Origin: Azophilus sp965221465
GTDB taxonomy: Bacteria; Pseudomonadota; Gammaproteobacteria; Pseudomonadales; Azotimanducaceae
DNA length: 64,000 nucleotides
Direction of reading: 5' to 3'
Assembly: GCA_965221465.1 (NCBI GenBank)
Contig: OZ244892.1
Location: 868,001 to 932,000, forward strand
Numbering within the stretch: the stretch's first letter is position 1; the number at the start of each line of letters is the position of its first letter. Below the pieces are notes generated by a model, which was given only the letters and a program-made list of their open reading frames with translations, did not search any database and was not told where the DNA came from. Below, piece after piece: positions 27,545-35,992 of this stretch. Made by a program: the position numbers and the translations under genes.

Positions 27545-29498
27545 TCGCGGCTCGGGTTCCCACCACGACAGGCGGTCGGGGCCCGCGGGTCGCGGTGGCG
27601 GTCTGGTCGGCGAGAATATCCTTGGCCTTCCCAAGGCCGACCGGCGGGCGCCCAACACGTCCTCGCCGGTCCGCTATCTTTTCGTCTTGATGGTCGTTGC
27701 CATCGGCGCCATCTATTCGGCGCCCAACCTGTTCCAACCGGACCCGGCGCTGCAGATCAAGCCGGAAGACACCACCGTGAGCATTGGCCCGGGCTTGCTC
27801 GAGCGGGCGCGCGGGGCGCTCGAGGAAGCCGGCATCGAAGTCCTCGGCGGCGAGATTGCGGACGATTCCGTGTTCCTGCGCCTTGCCGACGACGACAGCC
27901 AGTTGCGCGGGCGCGAGGTCGTGGTACGAGCCCTGCAAGAACTGGAAGAGCACTATGTCGTCGCACTGACACGCGCATCGACGACACCGCAATGGTTGCA
28001 GGACCTCGGCGCCAAACCGATGTCGCTCGGCCTCGACCTGTCCGGAGGCGTGCACCTGCTGTTGCAGGTCGACATGGACAAGTTCCTGAACGACCGCATG
28101 GTGAGCATGCAGGAAACCGCCCGCGATGCCCTGGTGGATGCCCGGGTGCGCTATGTCGGGCGCGAGTGGGTGGACGGCACCCTTCTCCGGATTCCGTTTC
28201 GCACACCGGATGCCCGCGAACGGGCGATGGATGCCTTGGCGGACAAGTTCGACGGGTTCACGAGCGAAAGTGTCGACGACGCCGATGCCTACATTCTTCA
28301 GTTGACCATGGCGGAGGAATACCTGCGGGAGCTGGAGGATGCGGCCATCTCCCAGAACCTGCAAAGCCTGCGCAACCGGGTCAACGAACTCGGTGTCTCG
28401 GAACCCCTGGTGCAGCGTCTCGGGCGGGAGCGGATCGTGCTCGACCTGCCCGGCATCCAGGACAGCGCCGAGGCCAAGCGCATCATCAACAAGTTTGCCA
28501 ATCTGGAGTTCCGGCTGGTGGCGCTCGGCAACGATCGCAGTGCGCTGACCGAGACCTACCGCTACGAGGGTGCGCCGGTCATCCTGTTGCGGCAGAACAT
28601 CGTTACCGGCGACCAGGTCATCAACGCCACCCAGAACTACGACCCCGAGACCAGCCAGCCCCAGGTGAGCATCCGCCTGAACAACGACGGCGGCATCGCC
28701 ATGAACGATGCCACCAAGGACAATGTCGGCCGCTCCATGGCCATCATCTTCATCGAGCAGAAACCGCGCAGCCGGGTGGTGACGGTGGACGGCGAAGAAA
28801 CCGTCGAGCTCTACACGGAAGAAGAAAGGCGCCTGATCAGCGTGGCCACCATTCAGTCGGCCCTCGGCTTCAACTTCCGCATCACCGGCCTCGACATCGG
28901 CGAAGCCCGGGACCTGGCGCTGCTGCTCCGGGCAGGCGCACTGGCCGCCCCGATGTACATCGTCGAGGAGCGCACCGTGGGCGCCAGCCTCGGCGAGGAG
29001 AACATCGAGCGCGGCCAGCAGTCCGTGGCGGCCGGCTTCGTCCTGGTGCTGATCTTCATGCTCTTTTACTACAAGTGGTTCGGGCTGGCCGCCGATATCG
29101 CGCTCACCGCCAACCTCATGCTGCTGATCGCGGTGATGTCGGTGCTCGGCGCCACACTGACGCTGCCGGGCATCGCCGGCATCGTGCTGACCGTGGGCAT
29201 GGCGGTGGACGCCAACGTGCTGATCTTTTCCCGCATCAAGGAGGAACTGAAAAGCCGGGGCCCGCAGCAGGCCATTCAGGCCGGCTTCGATCGGGCGATT
29301 CTGACCATCCTGGACGCCAACATCACCACCTTCTTCGTCGCCATCATCCTGTTCTCCATCGGCAGCGGGCCGGTCAAGGGCTTTGCGGTCACGTTGGCGG
29401 TGGGCATCGTCACCTCCATGTTCACTGCCATCATGGGCACCCGGGCGCTGGTCAACCTGATGTACGGCGGGCGCAGCCTGAAGGTGCTGCGAATATGA
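27531..29498 (+). CDS. secD: Protein translocase subunit SecD
   Basis: A 655-residue membrane protein that uses the proton gradient to complete Sec export. A basic, Gly/Arg-rich leader of about 45 residues, longer than in common homologues, precedes the first transmembrane helix YLFVLMVVAIGAIYSAPNLF. The periplasmic domain has LGLDLSGGVHLLLQVD; the C-terminal six-helix domain carries GIVLTVGMAVDANVLIFSRI with the proton-relay Asp. It overlaps secF by 4 bp (ATGA). Confidence 0.97.
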   Translation: MSRTSRGSGSHHDRRSGPAGRGGGLVGENILGLPKADRRAPNTSSPVRYLFVLMVVAIGAIYSAPNLFQPDPALQIKPEDTTVSIGPGLLERARGALEEAGIEVLGGEIADDSVFLRLADDDSQLRGREVVVRALQELEEHYVVALTRASTTPQWLQDLGAKPMSLGLDLSGGVHLLLQVDMDKFLNDRMVSMQETARDALVDARVRYVGREWVDGTLLRIPFRTPDARERAMDALADKFDGFTSESVDDADAYILQLTMAEEYLRELEDAAISQNLQSLRNRVNELGVSEPLVQRLGRERIVLDLPGIQDSAEAKRIINKFANLEFRLVALGNDRSALTETYRYEGAPVILLRQNIVTGDQVINATQNYDPETSQPQVSIRLNNDGGIAMNDATKDNVGRSMAIIFIEQKPRSRVVTVDGEETVELYTEEERRLISVATIQSALGFNFRITGLDIGEARDLALLLRAGALAAPMYIVEERTVGASLGEENIERGQQSVAAGFVLVLIFMLFYYKWFGLAADIALTANLMLLIAVMSVLGATLTLPGIAGIVLTVGMAVDANVLIFSRIKEELKSRGPQQAIQAGFDRAILTILDANITTFFVAIILFSIGSGPVKGFAVTLAVGIVTSMFTAIMGTRALVNLMYGGRSLKVLRI

Positions 29499-30415
29499 AC
29501 CTGCCGGTCTTCGATTTCATGGGCAAGCGCCGCATTGCGGCCATCGCCTCCATGGCGGCGGTGGTGCTGTCGGTCGCTTTTCTCGGAACCCGAGGTCTGA
29601 ACCTGGGGCTCGATTTCACCGGCGGCACCCTGGTGGAGGTGGGCTTTCCTTCGGCGGTCGATCCCGTGGCCGTCAGAGTCGGGCTGGAATCGGCGGGGTT
29701 CGTCGACGGCGTGGTTCAGCACTTCGGAACGGATCGGGACATTCTCATCCGCATGCCGCCGCAGCCGGGCACCGAGCAGGAGACTCTGGGTGACCGGATC
29801 CTCGACGCCATTCAAGAGGACGTTCCCGGGGCGGTCATGCGCCAGTCGAATTTCGTCGGGCCGGTGGTGGGCGAGGAACTGGCGGAAAGCGCCGGGCTTG
29901 CCATCCTGACGGCCCTCGCGGTGGTCATGCTCTACATCCTTTTTCGATTCACCAGGCAGTTCGCAGTGGGGGCGGTTGCGGCGCTGGCCCACGATGTAAC
30001 CGTCGTGCTGGGCATCTTCTCGATCTCGGGGTGGGACTTCGACCTGCCTGTTGTGGCGGCCATCCTGGCCGTGGTGGGCTATTCGCTGAACGACACCATT
30101 GTCGTCTCCGACCGCATCCGCGAGAACTTCCGCACCATCCGCAAGGGCTCTGCCGTCGATGTCATCAACACCTCGCTCAACCAGATCCTGGGCCGGACGC
30201 TGGTCACCTCGCTGACCACGTTGTTCGTGCTGCTGGCGTTGCTGATTGCCGGCGGGGAGGGCATTCGCGGGTTTGCGGCGGCGCTCACCATCGGTGTGGT
30301 GGTCGGCACCTACTCGTCGATCTACGTGGCTGCAAACGTTCTGGTTCTGATGAACATCTCCCGGGACGATCTCGTCATTCCGGAAAAGGAGCGGGAACGG
30401 GATTCCTATCCCTGA
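29495..30415 (+). CDS. secF: Protein translocase subunit SecF
   Basis: A 306-residue partner of SecD starting MNLPVFDFMGKRRIAAI. It contains LGLDFTGGTLVEV, QSNFVGPVVGEELA, VGYSLNDTIVVSDRIRENF and GRTLVTSLTTLFVLLAL. Start ATG at 29495 overlaps the secD stop. The gene ends 42 bp before the convergent iscS gene; I see no strong terminator in that gap. Confidence 0.97.
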   Translation: MNLPVFDFMGKRRIAAIASMAAVVLSVAFLGTRGLNLGLDFTGGTLVEVGFPSAVDPVAVRVGLESAGFVDGVVQHFGTDRDILIRMPPQPGTEQETLGDRILDAIQEDVPGAVMRQSNFVGPVVGEELAESAGLAILTALAVVMLYILFRFTRQFAVGAVAALAHDVTVVLGIFSISGWDFDLPVVAAILAVVGYSLNDTIVVSDRIRENFRTIRKGSAVDVINTSLNQILGRTLVTSLTTLFVLLALLIAGGEGIRGFAAALTIGVVVGTYSSIYVAANVLVLMNISRDDLVIPEKERERDSYP

Positions 30416-30457
30416 GCGGCGATACCGCGACGGCAGTCGGGATGCGCCGAGCGGCCG

Positions 30458-31609
30458 TCAGGTGTCCCGCGCCTGCAGACTGCAAACCACATCGCTGACC
30501 CGGCCGGCAGCGTAGTCCACATCCTCCTCACTGGTGTAACGACCGATGCTGAAGCGCAGGCTCGCGTGGGCCAGTTCGTCCGGAACGCCGAGGGCGCGCA
30601 GCACATAGGAAGGCTCGACGCTCGCGGAGGTACAGGCCGAACCGCTGGAAACGGCGATGTCGTCCAGCGCCAGCAGCAGGGTCTCGCCGTCGACGCCCGC
30701 AAAGGCGACATTCAGGCAGCCGGGCAGCCGTTGCTCTTCGTCACCGTTCAGCACCGCACCGGGTACCTGATTGAGCCGGGACCATAACCGGCGGCGCAAG
30801 TTCAGAATGCGCTCGTTTTCGGTTTCCATTTCCCGCCGCATGATGTCGCAGGCTTCGCCCATGCCGACAACCTGGTGCGTGGGCAGGGTTCCCGAGCGCA
30901 TGCCACGCTCGTGGCCGCCGCCGTGGACCTGGGCATGGATGCGCACCGGCGGGTTGCGCCGGACGTACAGGGCGCCGATGCCCTTGGGGCCGTAGATCTT
31001 GTGGGCCGAGAGGCTGATCAGGTCGATTGGCATGGCCTGGGTGTCGAGAGGGATCTTGCCGGCACTCTGGGCGGCGTCGACGTGCAGGACCACGCCGGCT
31101 CTGCGGCAGATCTCCCCTACCGCGGCGATGTCGTTGATGACGCCAATCTCGTTGTTGGCGTGCATCAGCGAGACGAGCAGGGTGTCTGGGCGCAGGGCGT
31201 CGGCGACCTGCGTGGGAGTGACGATGCCGTTTGCGCCCGGCACCAGGTAGCACACTTCGAAACCCCGGTGTTCCAGGTAGGCGCAGGTGTCGAGCACCGC
31301 CTTGTGCTCGATGGCGCTGGTGATGATGTGGCGCCGGGTCGCGCCTTCCGCCACGCCCTTGATGGCCAGGTTGTCCGACTCGGTGGCGCCGGAGGTCCAG
31401 ACGATTTCCCGGGGGTCGGCGTCGATCAGGCGCGCCACCTGTGCCCGAGCCTCCTCCACCGCTTCTTCGGCCTGCCAGCCGTAGGCGTGGCTCCTCGATG
31501 CCGGATTACCGAAGTTTCCGTCGGCGGCCAGGCATCGTTCCATTTTGCGGGCAACGCGCGGGTCGACCGGGGTCGTCGCCGCGTAATCTAGGTAAACGGG
31601 TTTCTTCAT
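30458..31609 (-). CDS. iscS: Cysteine desulfurase IscS
   Basis: A 383-residue PLP enzyme that removes sulfur from cysteine for Fe-S clusters and tRNA thiolation. It begins MKKPVYLDYAATTPVDPRV. The PLP lysine is in SLSAHKIYGPKG and the catalytic cysteine in SSGSACTSASVEPS. The usual followers iscU, iscA, hscB, hscA and fdx are absent: the next gene on this strand is none and secF converges at once. It lies 325 bp downstream of iscR with a hairpin repeat in between. Confidence 0.95.
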   Translation of the reverse strand: MKKPVYLDYAATTPVDPRVARKMERCLAADGNFGNPASRSHAYGWQAEEAVEEARAQVARLIDADPREIVWTSGATESDNLAIKGVAEGATRRHIITSAIEHKAVLDTCAYLEHRGFEVCYLVPGANGIVTPTQVADALRPDTLLVSLMHANNEIGVINDIAAVGEICRRAGVVLHVDAAQSAGKIPLDTQAMPIDLISLSAHKIYGPKGIGALYVRRNPPVRIHAQVHGGGHERGMRSGTLPTHQVVGMGEACDIMRREMETENERILNLRRRLWSRLNQVPGAVLNGDEEQRLPGCLNVAFAGVDGETLLLALDDIAVSSGSACTSASVEPSYVLRALGVPDELAHASLRFSIGRYTSEEDVDYAAGRVSDVVCSLQARDT

Positions 31610-31709
31610 GAAGGCTGACTTGCCGGATACTGGCTCTTCGCAATTTGTTTCATGAAAGATGCCACCCCCGGCGCGCCGGGACGCGGACGTGAAAGCAACA
31701 AAGGCGCGC

Positions 31710-31847
31710 TGGGAGAGAATCGGTGTGCGGTGCGCGTATCCGGCACCTTTAAAGCTCGTGCTTGCGCCCATCGTAGCGGTAAGCAGGTCCGCTGGGCGTG
31801 CCATTCGGCGAGCCGTATGCGCGTACCGCATACCGGTTCTCGGTGCC
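31710..31847. repeat. Hairpin repeat, copy 1 (between iscR and iscS)
   Basis: A 138-bp element whose ends pair: 31715-31744 with 31812-31841 gives 25 Watson-Crick pairs, 4 G-T pairs and one mismatch when read on the plus strand. Inside, GCTCG (31754) can pair with CGAGC and GCGCCCA with TGGGCGT, so the loop is also structured. A second copy lies at 32545-32670. The rest of the 325-bp iscR-iscS gap is an A+T-rich stretch (31857-31907) with no gene. Confidence 0.8.
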
Positions 31848-31934
31848 CGTCCCCCATATAGTGTTTAATTTATTTTTCAATTAAATCAAAGTGTTATGGT
31901 GTTTTCCATGAGTGCTCGACCGCTAGCAGGTGCT

Positions 31935-32402
31935 TTAGACTGCTTGCGCTGCGATCCGTTCCTCGGCGCGCCGGTCCTGCCGGTGGGCGATGGACTGGAT
32001 TTCGCTGCGCGCCATCAGGCTCGCGAGCGTGATCCCTTTCAGATACGAGGCGATCTCCAGGGATAGATCGGCCCAGAGATCGTGAGTCAGACAGGTCAGC
32101 CCTTCCTGGCAGTCTGCCGTGCCATGACACCGGGTTGCGTCCACGTCTTCCTCGACCGCCTCGATGATGTCGGAGATGTTGATCCATTCGGCATCCCCTT
32201 TCAGTCGGTAGCCGCCGCCCGGCCCGCGCAGGCTCTCGATCAGGTCGGCCCGCCTCAGCTTGCCGAACAACTGCTCGAGATAGGACGAGGAAATACCCTG
32301 CCGGCCGGCGACATCGGCCACGCTGACCGGCCCCGCCTCGCGGTGCAGCGCGATGTCGAGCATGGCGGTGACGGCATAGCGGCCCCGGGTTGTCAGGCGC
32401 AT
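31935..32402 (-). CDS. iscR: Fe-S cluster regulator IscR (Rrf2 family)
   Basis: A 155-residue [2Fe-2S]-sensing repressor beginning MRLTTRGRYAVTAMLDIALH. The winged helix occupies residues 1-80, with SSSYLEQLFGKLRRADLIES as recognition region. Cluster ligands are all present at the canonical positions: Cys92, Cys98, Cys104 and His107 in CHGTADC..CLTHDLW. A site resembling the IscR type 1 box overlaps its promoter region (32458-32482), indicating autorepression. It should respond to Fe-S status even though the isc scaffold genes are not next to it. Confidence 0.95.
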   Translation of the reverse strand: MRLTTRGRYAVTAMLDIALHREAGPVSVADVAGRQGISSSYLEQLFGKLRRADLIESLRGPGGGYRLKGDAEWINISDIIEAVEEDVDATRCHGTADCQEGLTCLTHDLWADLSLEIASYLKGITLASLMARSEIQSIAHRQDRRAEERIAAQAV

Positions 32403-32457
32403 GGCGAGAACGTCGGCAGTTGAGCGCAGGTCCGTGAATGTTGCGACCGAGTATGCA

Positions 32458-32482
32458 ATACCCGACCGGAACGGTCCACTAG
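32458..32482. promoter_or_regulatory. Putative IscR type 1 binding site over the iscR promoter
   Basis: ATACCCGACC at 32458 and GGTCCACTAG up to 32482 form a 25-bp imperfect palindrome close to the known type 1 consensus ATASYYGACTRWWWYAGTCRRSTAT, agreeing at about 20 of 25 positions by my count. On the minus strand CATACT (32450-32455) and TGGACC (32473-32478), 17 bp apart, are a weak -10/-35 pair inside the site. Confidence 0.65.
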
Positions 32483-32544
32483 CCTGCATCCGTCAGCAAC
32501 ATCCTGCTGCGGACGCCAACGCCCAAGGAACACCCGGCAACCGT

Positions 32545-32670
32545 TGGGAGAGAGCAGGTGTGCGGTGCGTGTATCCGGCGCTGTTGGGGCTCGTGCTTGC
32601 GCCCATCGTCGCGCTAAATTTCTCCGCCTGGTGCGCCAGATGCACGTACCGTATACCTGCTCTCGGTGCC
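32545..32670. repeat. Hairpin repeat, copy 2 (upstream of iscR)
   Basis: A 126-bp relative of the element at 31710. Arms 32550-32579 and 32635-32664 give 25 Watson-Crick pairs, 4 G-T pairs and one mismatch. Compared with copy 1, three pairs change on both sides at once (A-T to G-C, C-G to A-T, C-G to T-A), keeping the pairing. The inner stretch from GCTCGTGCTTGC to CCCATCGT is identical in both copies. It lies in the 344-bp gap between iscR and trmJ, which otherwise holds the IscR box and no gene. Confidence 0.8.
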
Positions 32671-32746
32671 GGATCGAAGGCCATGTTTGCCACGCTAACG
32701 AATTCAACAAAATCAATTGCTTGGAATAAGTGTTCCATGAAAGCCG

Positions 32747-33463
32747 TCAGTTGCGCTTTCGCAAATGGCTCAACATGCCCCTCAGCATGCCCACCTCCGT
32801 CTCGTCGAGTTGTATGCGAGCGAGCAGTCGCCGCAAGCGCGTCAGGGTCTGCCCGGGGTTGTCGGGGTCGAGGAATTCCGTTTCGGTCAGTACCGTCTCC
32901 AGGTGCTCGAACAGTGCGTTCACCGCCGCTGCCGTCGCCGGCGCCCGGTCCCAGGCGGGCAGCCTCCCGCTCGAGCCGCCGGCGTGCCGGAACAGCTCGT
33001 AGGCCACGACCTGCACGGCCATTGCCAGGTTCAGGGACGGATAGTCCGGAGAAGCCGGAATCCTGAGGTGCCGGTTGCAGCGCTGCAGTTCGTCGTTGGT
33101 CAAACCGCTGGTCTCGCGCCCGAACAGCACCGCCACCGGACCTGTCCGTGCCTGCCGGACGACTTCCTCTGCCGCCTCGCGCACATCTGCGACCGGCCAG
33201 GGAATTCGCCGTTCCCGGGCGCTGGTGCCGACGACCCAGCGGCATTCGGCGATGGCGGAATCCAGATCGTCGAACACCCGCGCTGTCTCGATGACGTCGC
33301 CGGCGCCTGCCGCCCGCCAATCGGCCTGCGGATCGGGGAAGCGGGACGGATTGACCAGCGCCAGGCGCCCGATGCCCATGGTTTTCATGGCCCGGGCCGC
33401 GGCACCGATGTTGCCGGGATGACTCGGCTCCACGAGCACGATGCAGATGTTCTCGAGACTCAT
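32747..33463 (-). CDS. trmJ: tRNA (cytidine/uridine-2'-O)-methyltransferase TrmJ
   Basis: A 238-residue SPOUT-fold enzyme methylating position 32 of the tRNA anticodon loop. It starts MSLENICIVLVEPSHPGNIG and shows GAAARAMKTMG, VLFGRETSGLTNDEL and IPASPDYPSLNLAMAVQVV, the trefoil-knot SAM-binding motifs. A C-terminal helical segment of about 70 residues is typical for TrmJ. It is divergent from suhB with a 20-bp gap, so their promoters must overlap neighbouring coding sequence or be weak. Confidence 0.94.
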   Translation of the reverse strand: MSLENICIVLVEPSHPGNIGAAARAMKTMGIGRLALVNPSRFPDPQADWRAAGAGDVIETARVFDDLDSAIAECRWVVGTSARERRIPWPVADVREAAEEVVRQARTGPVAVLFGRETSGLTNDELQRCNRHLRIPASPDYPSLNLAMAVQVVAYELFRHAGGSSGRLPAWDRAPATAAAVNALFEHLETVLTETEFLDPDNPGQTLTRLRRLLARIQLDETEVGMLRGMLSHLRKRN

Positions 33464-33483
33464 GTGCGGTAGGCTAACGATCC

Positions 33484-34269
33484 ATGCACCCCATGGCCAA
33501 CACCGCGTTGCGCGCCGCCCGTCGCGCCGGGCAGATTCTGCTCCAGGGAATGGACCGCCTCGACCGGATTCAGGTGGAGGAAAAGGCGCCCAACGACTTC
33601 GTTTCCAGCGTCGACCGTCAGGCCGAGGATGCCATTTCGGAGTGGTTGTGCAAGACCTATCCGGAGTGCGCGATCCGCGGCGAGGAGCGGGGCCTGACCG
33701 GTCCGAAAGATGCCGAGGCCACCTGGATCGTCGATCCGCTGGACGGCACGCTCAATTATCTTTGCGGCATTCCTCACTTTGCCGTTTCCATCGCGCTGCA
33801 ACGCGGTCGCCATATCGAGCACGGGGTGATCGTCGACCCGGTTCGCAATGAGGAATGGGTGGCGAGCCGCGGTTCGGGGGCGTACCTGAACGGCAAACGC
33901 ATCCGCGTCAGCCAGGTTCAGCGTCTCGGCAACGCCGTGCTGGCCACGGGAATTCCGCCGGCAGCCAGGGGGCGCATGGATCGCTACCTGGTGCTGCTCG
34001 GGCACTTCACGGAGCAGTGCCGCAGCGTGCGCAGGCAGGGCTCGGCCGCCCTGGACCTGGCCTATACGGCGGCCGGCCGGGTCGACGCCTTCCTCGAGAT
34101 GGGCCTGTCTTCCTGGGACGTTGCTGCGGGTGGGCTGATCGTCCGTGAAGCGGGAGGATTCGTCGGCGACCTTGCCGGCGGCGATACCTGGCTCGAGACC
34201 GGCGACATCGTCGCCGCCAATCCCAGGTGTTTCAAGGCGGTCATTGCCCGGATACGCGCCTGCGCATGA
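33484..34269 (+). CDS. suhB: Inositol-1-monophosphatase / Nus factor SuhB
   Basis: A 261-residue Mg2+-dependent phosphatase beginning MHPMANTALRAARRAGQILL. Metal ligands are in IRGEERG and IVDPLDGTLNY, and the late motif is SSWDVAAGGLIVREAGG. In enterobacteria SuhB also acts in rRNA antitermination; that second role is established elsewhere and not testable here. The substitution of the common DGT-T-N-F by DGTLNY is a minor variation. Confidence 0.94.
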   Translation: MHPMANTALRAARRAGQILLQGMDRLDRIQVEEKAPNDFVSSVDRQAEDAISEWLCKTYPECAIRGEERGLTGPKDAEATWIVDPLDGTLNYLCGIPHFAVSIALQRGRHIEHGVIVDPVRNEEWVASRGSGAYLNGKRIRVSQVQRLGNAVLATGIPPAARGRMDRYLVLLGHFTEQCRSVRRQGSAALDLAYTAAGRVDAFLEMGLSSWDVAAGGLIVREAGGFVGDLAGGDTWLETGDIVAANPRCFKAVIARIRACA

Positions 34270-34273
34270 TCGT

Positions 34274-34308
34274 TCTCGACCGGTTACGGTCGTGGCGAGA
34301 CTGTTTTT
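34274..34308 (+). terminator. Probable Rho-independent terminator after suhB
   Basis: TCTCG (34274-34278) pairs with CGAGA (34296-34300), enclosing ACCG/CGGT with loop GTTA and a small bulge; TGTTTTTCT follows at once. It begins four bases after the suhB stop. Confidence 0.55.
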
Positions 34309-34347
34309 CTGAAGCGTAAAACAACCCTGCAAATGGCCGCAGCGATC

Positions 34348-34432
34348 TGTGGAGCGCCGCGGCAAGTGCGTATAATACGCCGCCGCCCGGAAATGCCGAT
34401 TGCGTGAAACCGGCGCAACCATCCTCATCGGC
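34348..34432 (+). promoter_or_regulatory. ndk promoter and leader hairpin
   Basis: A perfect TATAAT at 34371-34376 lies 17 bp after TGTGGA (34348-34353), a poor -35. The transcript leader then contains GCCGATTGCG (34395-34404), which can pair with CGCAA and ATCGGC ending at 34432. The leader before the ATG at 34459 is roughly 75 nt, longer than needed. Regulation by the hairpin is inference. Confidence 0.55.
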
Positions 34433-34458
34433 GGATTTGCGAAATCGCGGAGAAGACC

Positions 34459-34896
34459 ATGGCAGTTGAACGCACCTTGTCCATCGTCAAGCCGGACGCC
34501 GTCGCGCGAAACCTGATAGGCAAGATCTACAGTCGGTTCGAAAAGGCGGGCCTCCGTATCGTCGCGGCGCGCATGCTGCATCTCGACGAACAGACAGCGG
34601 GGGGCTTCTACGCGGAACACCGCGGCAAGCCCTTCTATGACCGGCTTGTCGAATACATGACCTCGGGCCCGATCGTGGTGCAGGTGCTCGAGGGCGAGGG
34701 GGCGGTGGGCCTGAACCGCCAGCTCATGGGAGCCACCAATCCGCGCGAGGCGGAGCCGGGCACCATTCGCGCCGATTTCGCTGAGTCCATCGATGCCAAC
34801 GCGGTACACGGCTCCGACTCGCCGCAGTCCGCCGCGCGTGAGATCGGCTACTTCTTCGCGACAGTGGAAATCCACCCTCGGGGCGGCGGTGCCTGA
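34459..34896 (+). CDS. ndk: Nucleoside diphosphate kinase
   Basis: A 145-residue enzyme exchanging gamma-phosphates between NTPs and NDPs. It begins MAVERTLSIVKPDAVARNLI and carries the active-site histidine in DANAVHGSDSPQSA. Its stop overlaps the GTG start of rlmN, starting the chain ndk-rlmN-pilW-rodZ. Upstream is its own TATAAT promoter. Confidence 0.97.
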   Translation: MAVERTLSIVKPDAVARNLIGKIYSRFEKAGLRIVAARMLHLDEQTAGGFYAEHRGKPFYDRLVEYMTSGPIVVQVLEGEGAVGLNRQLMGATNPREAEPGTIRADFAESIDANAVHGSDSPQSAAREIGYFFATVEIHPRGGGA

Positions 34897-35992
34897 ACCT
34901 GTCAACCTGTTCGACTTCGACCGCCCCGGTCTCGAGGTTTTTTTTCGGCACGCGGGCCACAAACCCTTTCGTGCCCGGCAGGTGATGAAATGGATTTATC
35001 ATCGGAGCCTGCTCGACCCCTGGGGCATGACCGATCTCTCCAAGGACCTGCGCCGCTGGCTCGGCGAGGCGTCGGTCTGCTCGCTGCCCGACGTTGCCGC
35101 CCGGCGGCAATCGTCGGATGGCACCGTCAAGTGGGCGCTACGGGTGGCCAACGGCAACTGTGTCGAATCCGTGCTGATTCCCGATCGCGGACGCCATACC
35201 CTGTGCGTGTCGTCCCAGGTCGGTTGCATGCTCGACTGCAGTTTCTGTGCGACGGGGAAACAGGGATTCAACGGCAATCTTTCCACCGCCGAAATCGTCG
35301 GCCAGGTCTGGCTCGCCAACGAGGAGTTGCGTCGACGCGGGGAGTCGGTCAGCAATGTGGTGTTCATGGGCATGGGCGAACCCCTGTTGAATTTCGATGC
35401 CGTGCTGCGCGCCACGAACCTCATGATGGACGATCTGGCTTTCGGGATTTCCAAGCGGCGTGTGACGATTTCCACGGCGGGCGTGGTTCCGGCCATCGAT
35501 GCGCTGGCGGGACAGTCGGACGTTTCCCTGGCCGTGTCGCTGCACGCTCCCAACGATGCACTGCGCAACGTGCTGGTGCCATTGAACCGCAAGTACCCGA
35601 TCGGCGAGTTGCTGGCCGCCTGCAACCGCTATGTGCAGGGCCTTGGCGAGCGTCGTGTGCTGACGATGGAATACACCCTGCTGAAGGGGGTCAACGACGG
35701 TTTGGAGCATGCGCGGGAGCTTGCCGACCTGTTGCGCCCCGTGCGCTGCAAGGTGAACCTGATCCCGTTCAATCCGTTCCCCGCATCGGGATACGAGCGG
35801 CCGTGCAATGCCTCGGTTCGAACCTTTCAGAAGACCCTCATGGATGCCGGCCTCGCAGCCATGTTGCGAACCACGCGCGGCGACGACATCGATGCGGCCT
35901 GCGGGCAGTTGACGGGCCGGGTTGCCGACCGCACCCGCCGCCAGTCCCGATACCTGGCGCGGGTCGGGGCAGGCGGGGGAAATCCGTCGTGA
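34889..35992 (+). CDS. rlmN: Dual-specificity 23S rRNA/tRNA adenine-C2 methyltransferase RlmN
   Basis: A 367-residue radical SAM enzyme that methylates A2503 of 23S rRNA and A37 of some tRNAs. The start GTG at 34889 overlaps the ndk stop. The radical SAM cluster motif is CMLDCSFC in SSQVGCMLDCSFCATGKQGF; MGMGEPLLNFD follows. A catalytic C-terminal cysteine sits in GDDIDAACGQL. It overlaps pilW by 4 bp (GTGA). Confidence 0.97.
   Translation: MPEPVNLFDFDRPGLEVFFRHAGHKPFRARQVMKWIYHRSLLDPWGMTDLSKDLRRWLGEASVCSLPDVAARRQSSDGTVKWALRVANGNCVESVLIPDRGRHTLCVSSQVGCMLDCSFCATGKQGFNGNLSTAEIVGQVWLANEELRRRGESVSNVVFMGMGEPLLNFDAVLRATNLMMDDLAFGISKRRVTISTAGVVPAIDALAGQSDVSLAVSLHAPNDALRNVLVPLNRKYPIGELLAACNRYVQGLGERRVLTMEYTLLKGVNDGLEHARELADLLRPVRCKVNLIPFNPFPASGYERPCNASVRTFQKTLMDAGLAAMLRTTRGDDIDAACGQLTGRVADRTRRQSRYLARVGAGGGNPS

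Noticed and set aside
27992..30415. An 807-codon open frame overlapping secD and continuing into secF
   Set aside because: The first 500 codons are the out-of-frame shadow of secD in G+C-rich DNA; only the secF part from 29495 is a real gene.
31710..31847. Hairpin repeat considered as a plain Rho-independent terminator for iscR
   Set aside because: The stem is far longer than a terminator, lacks a following T run in either direction and is repeated upstream of iscR.
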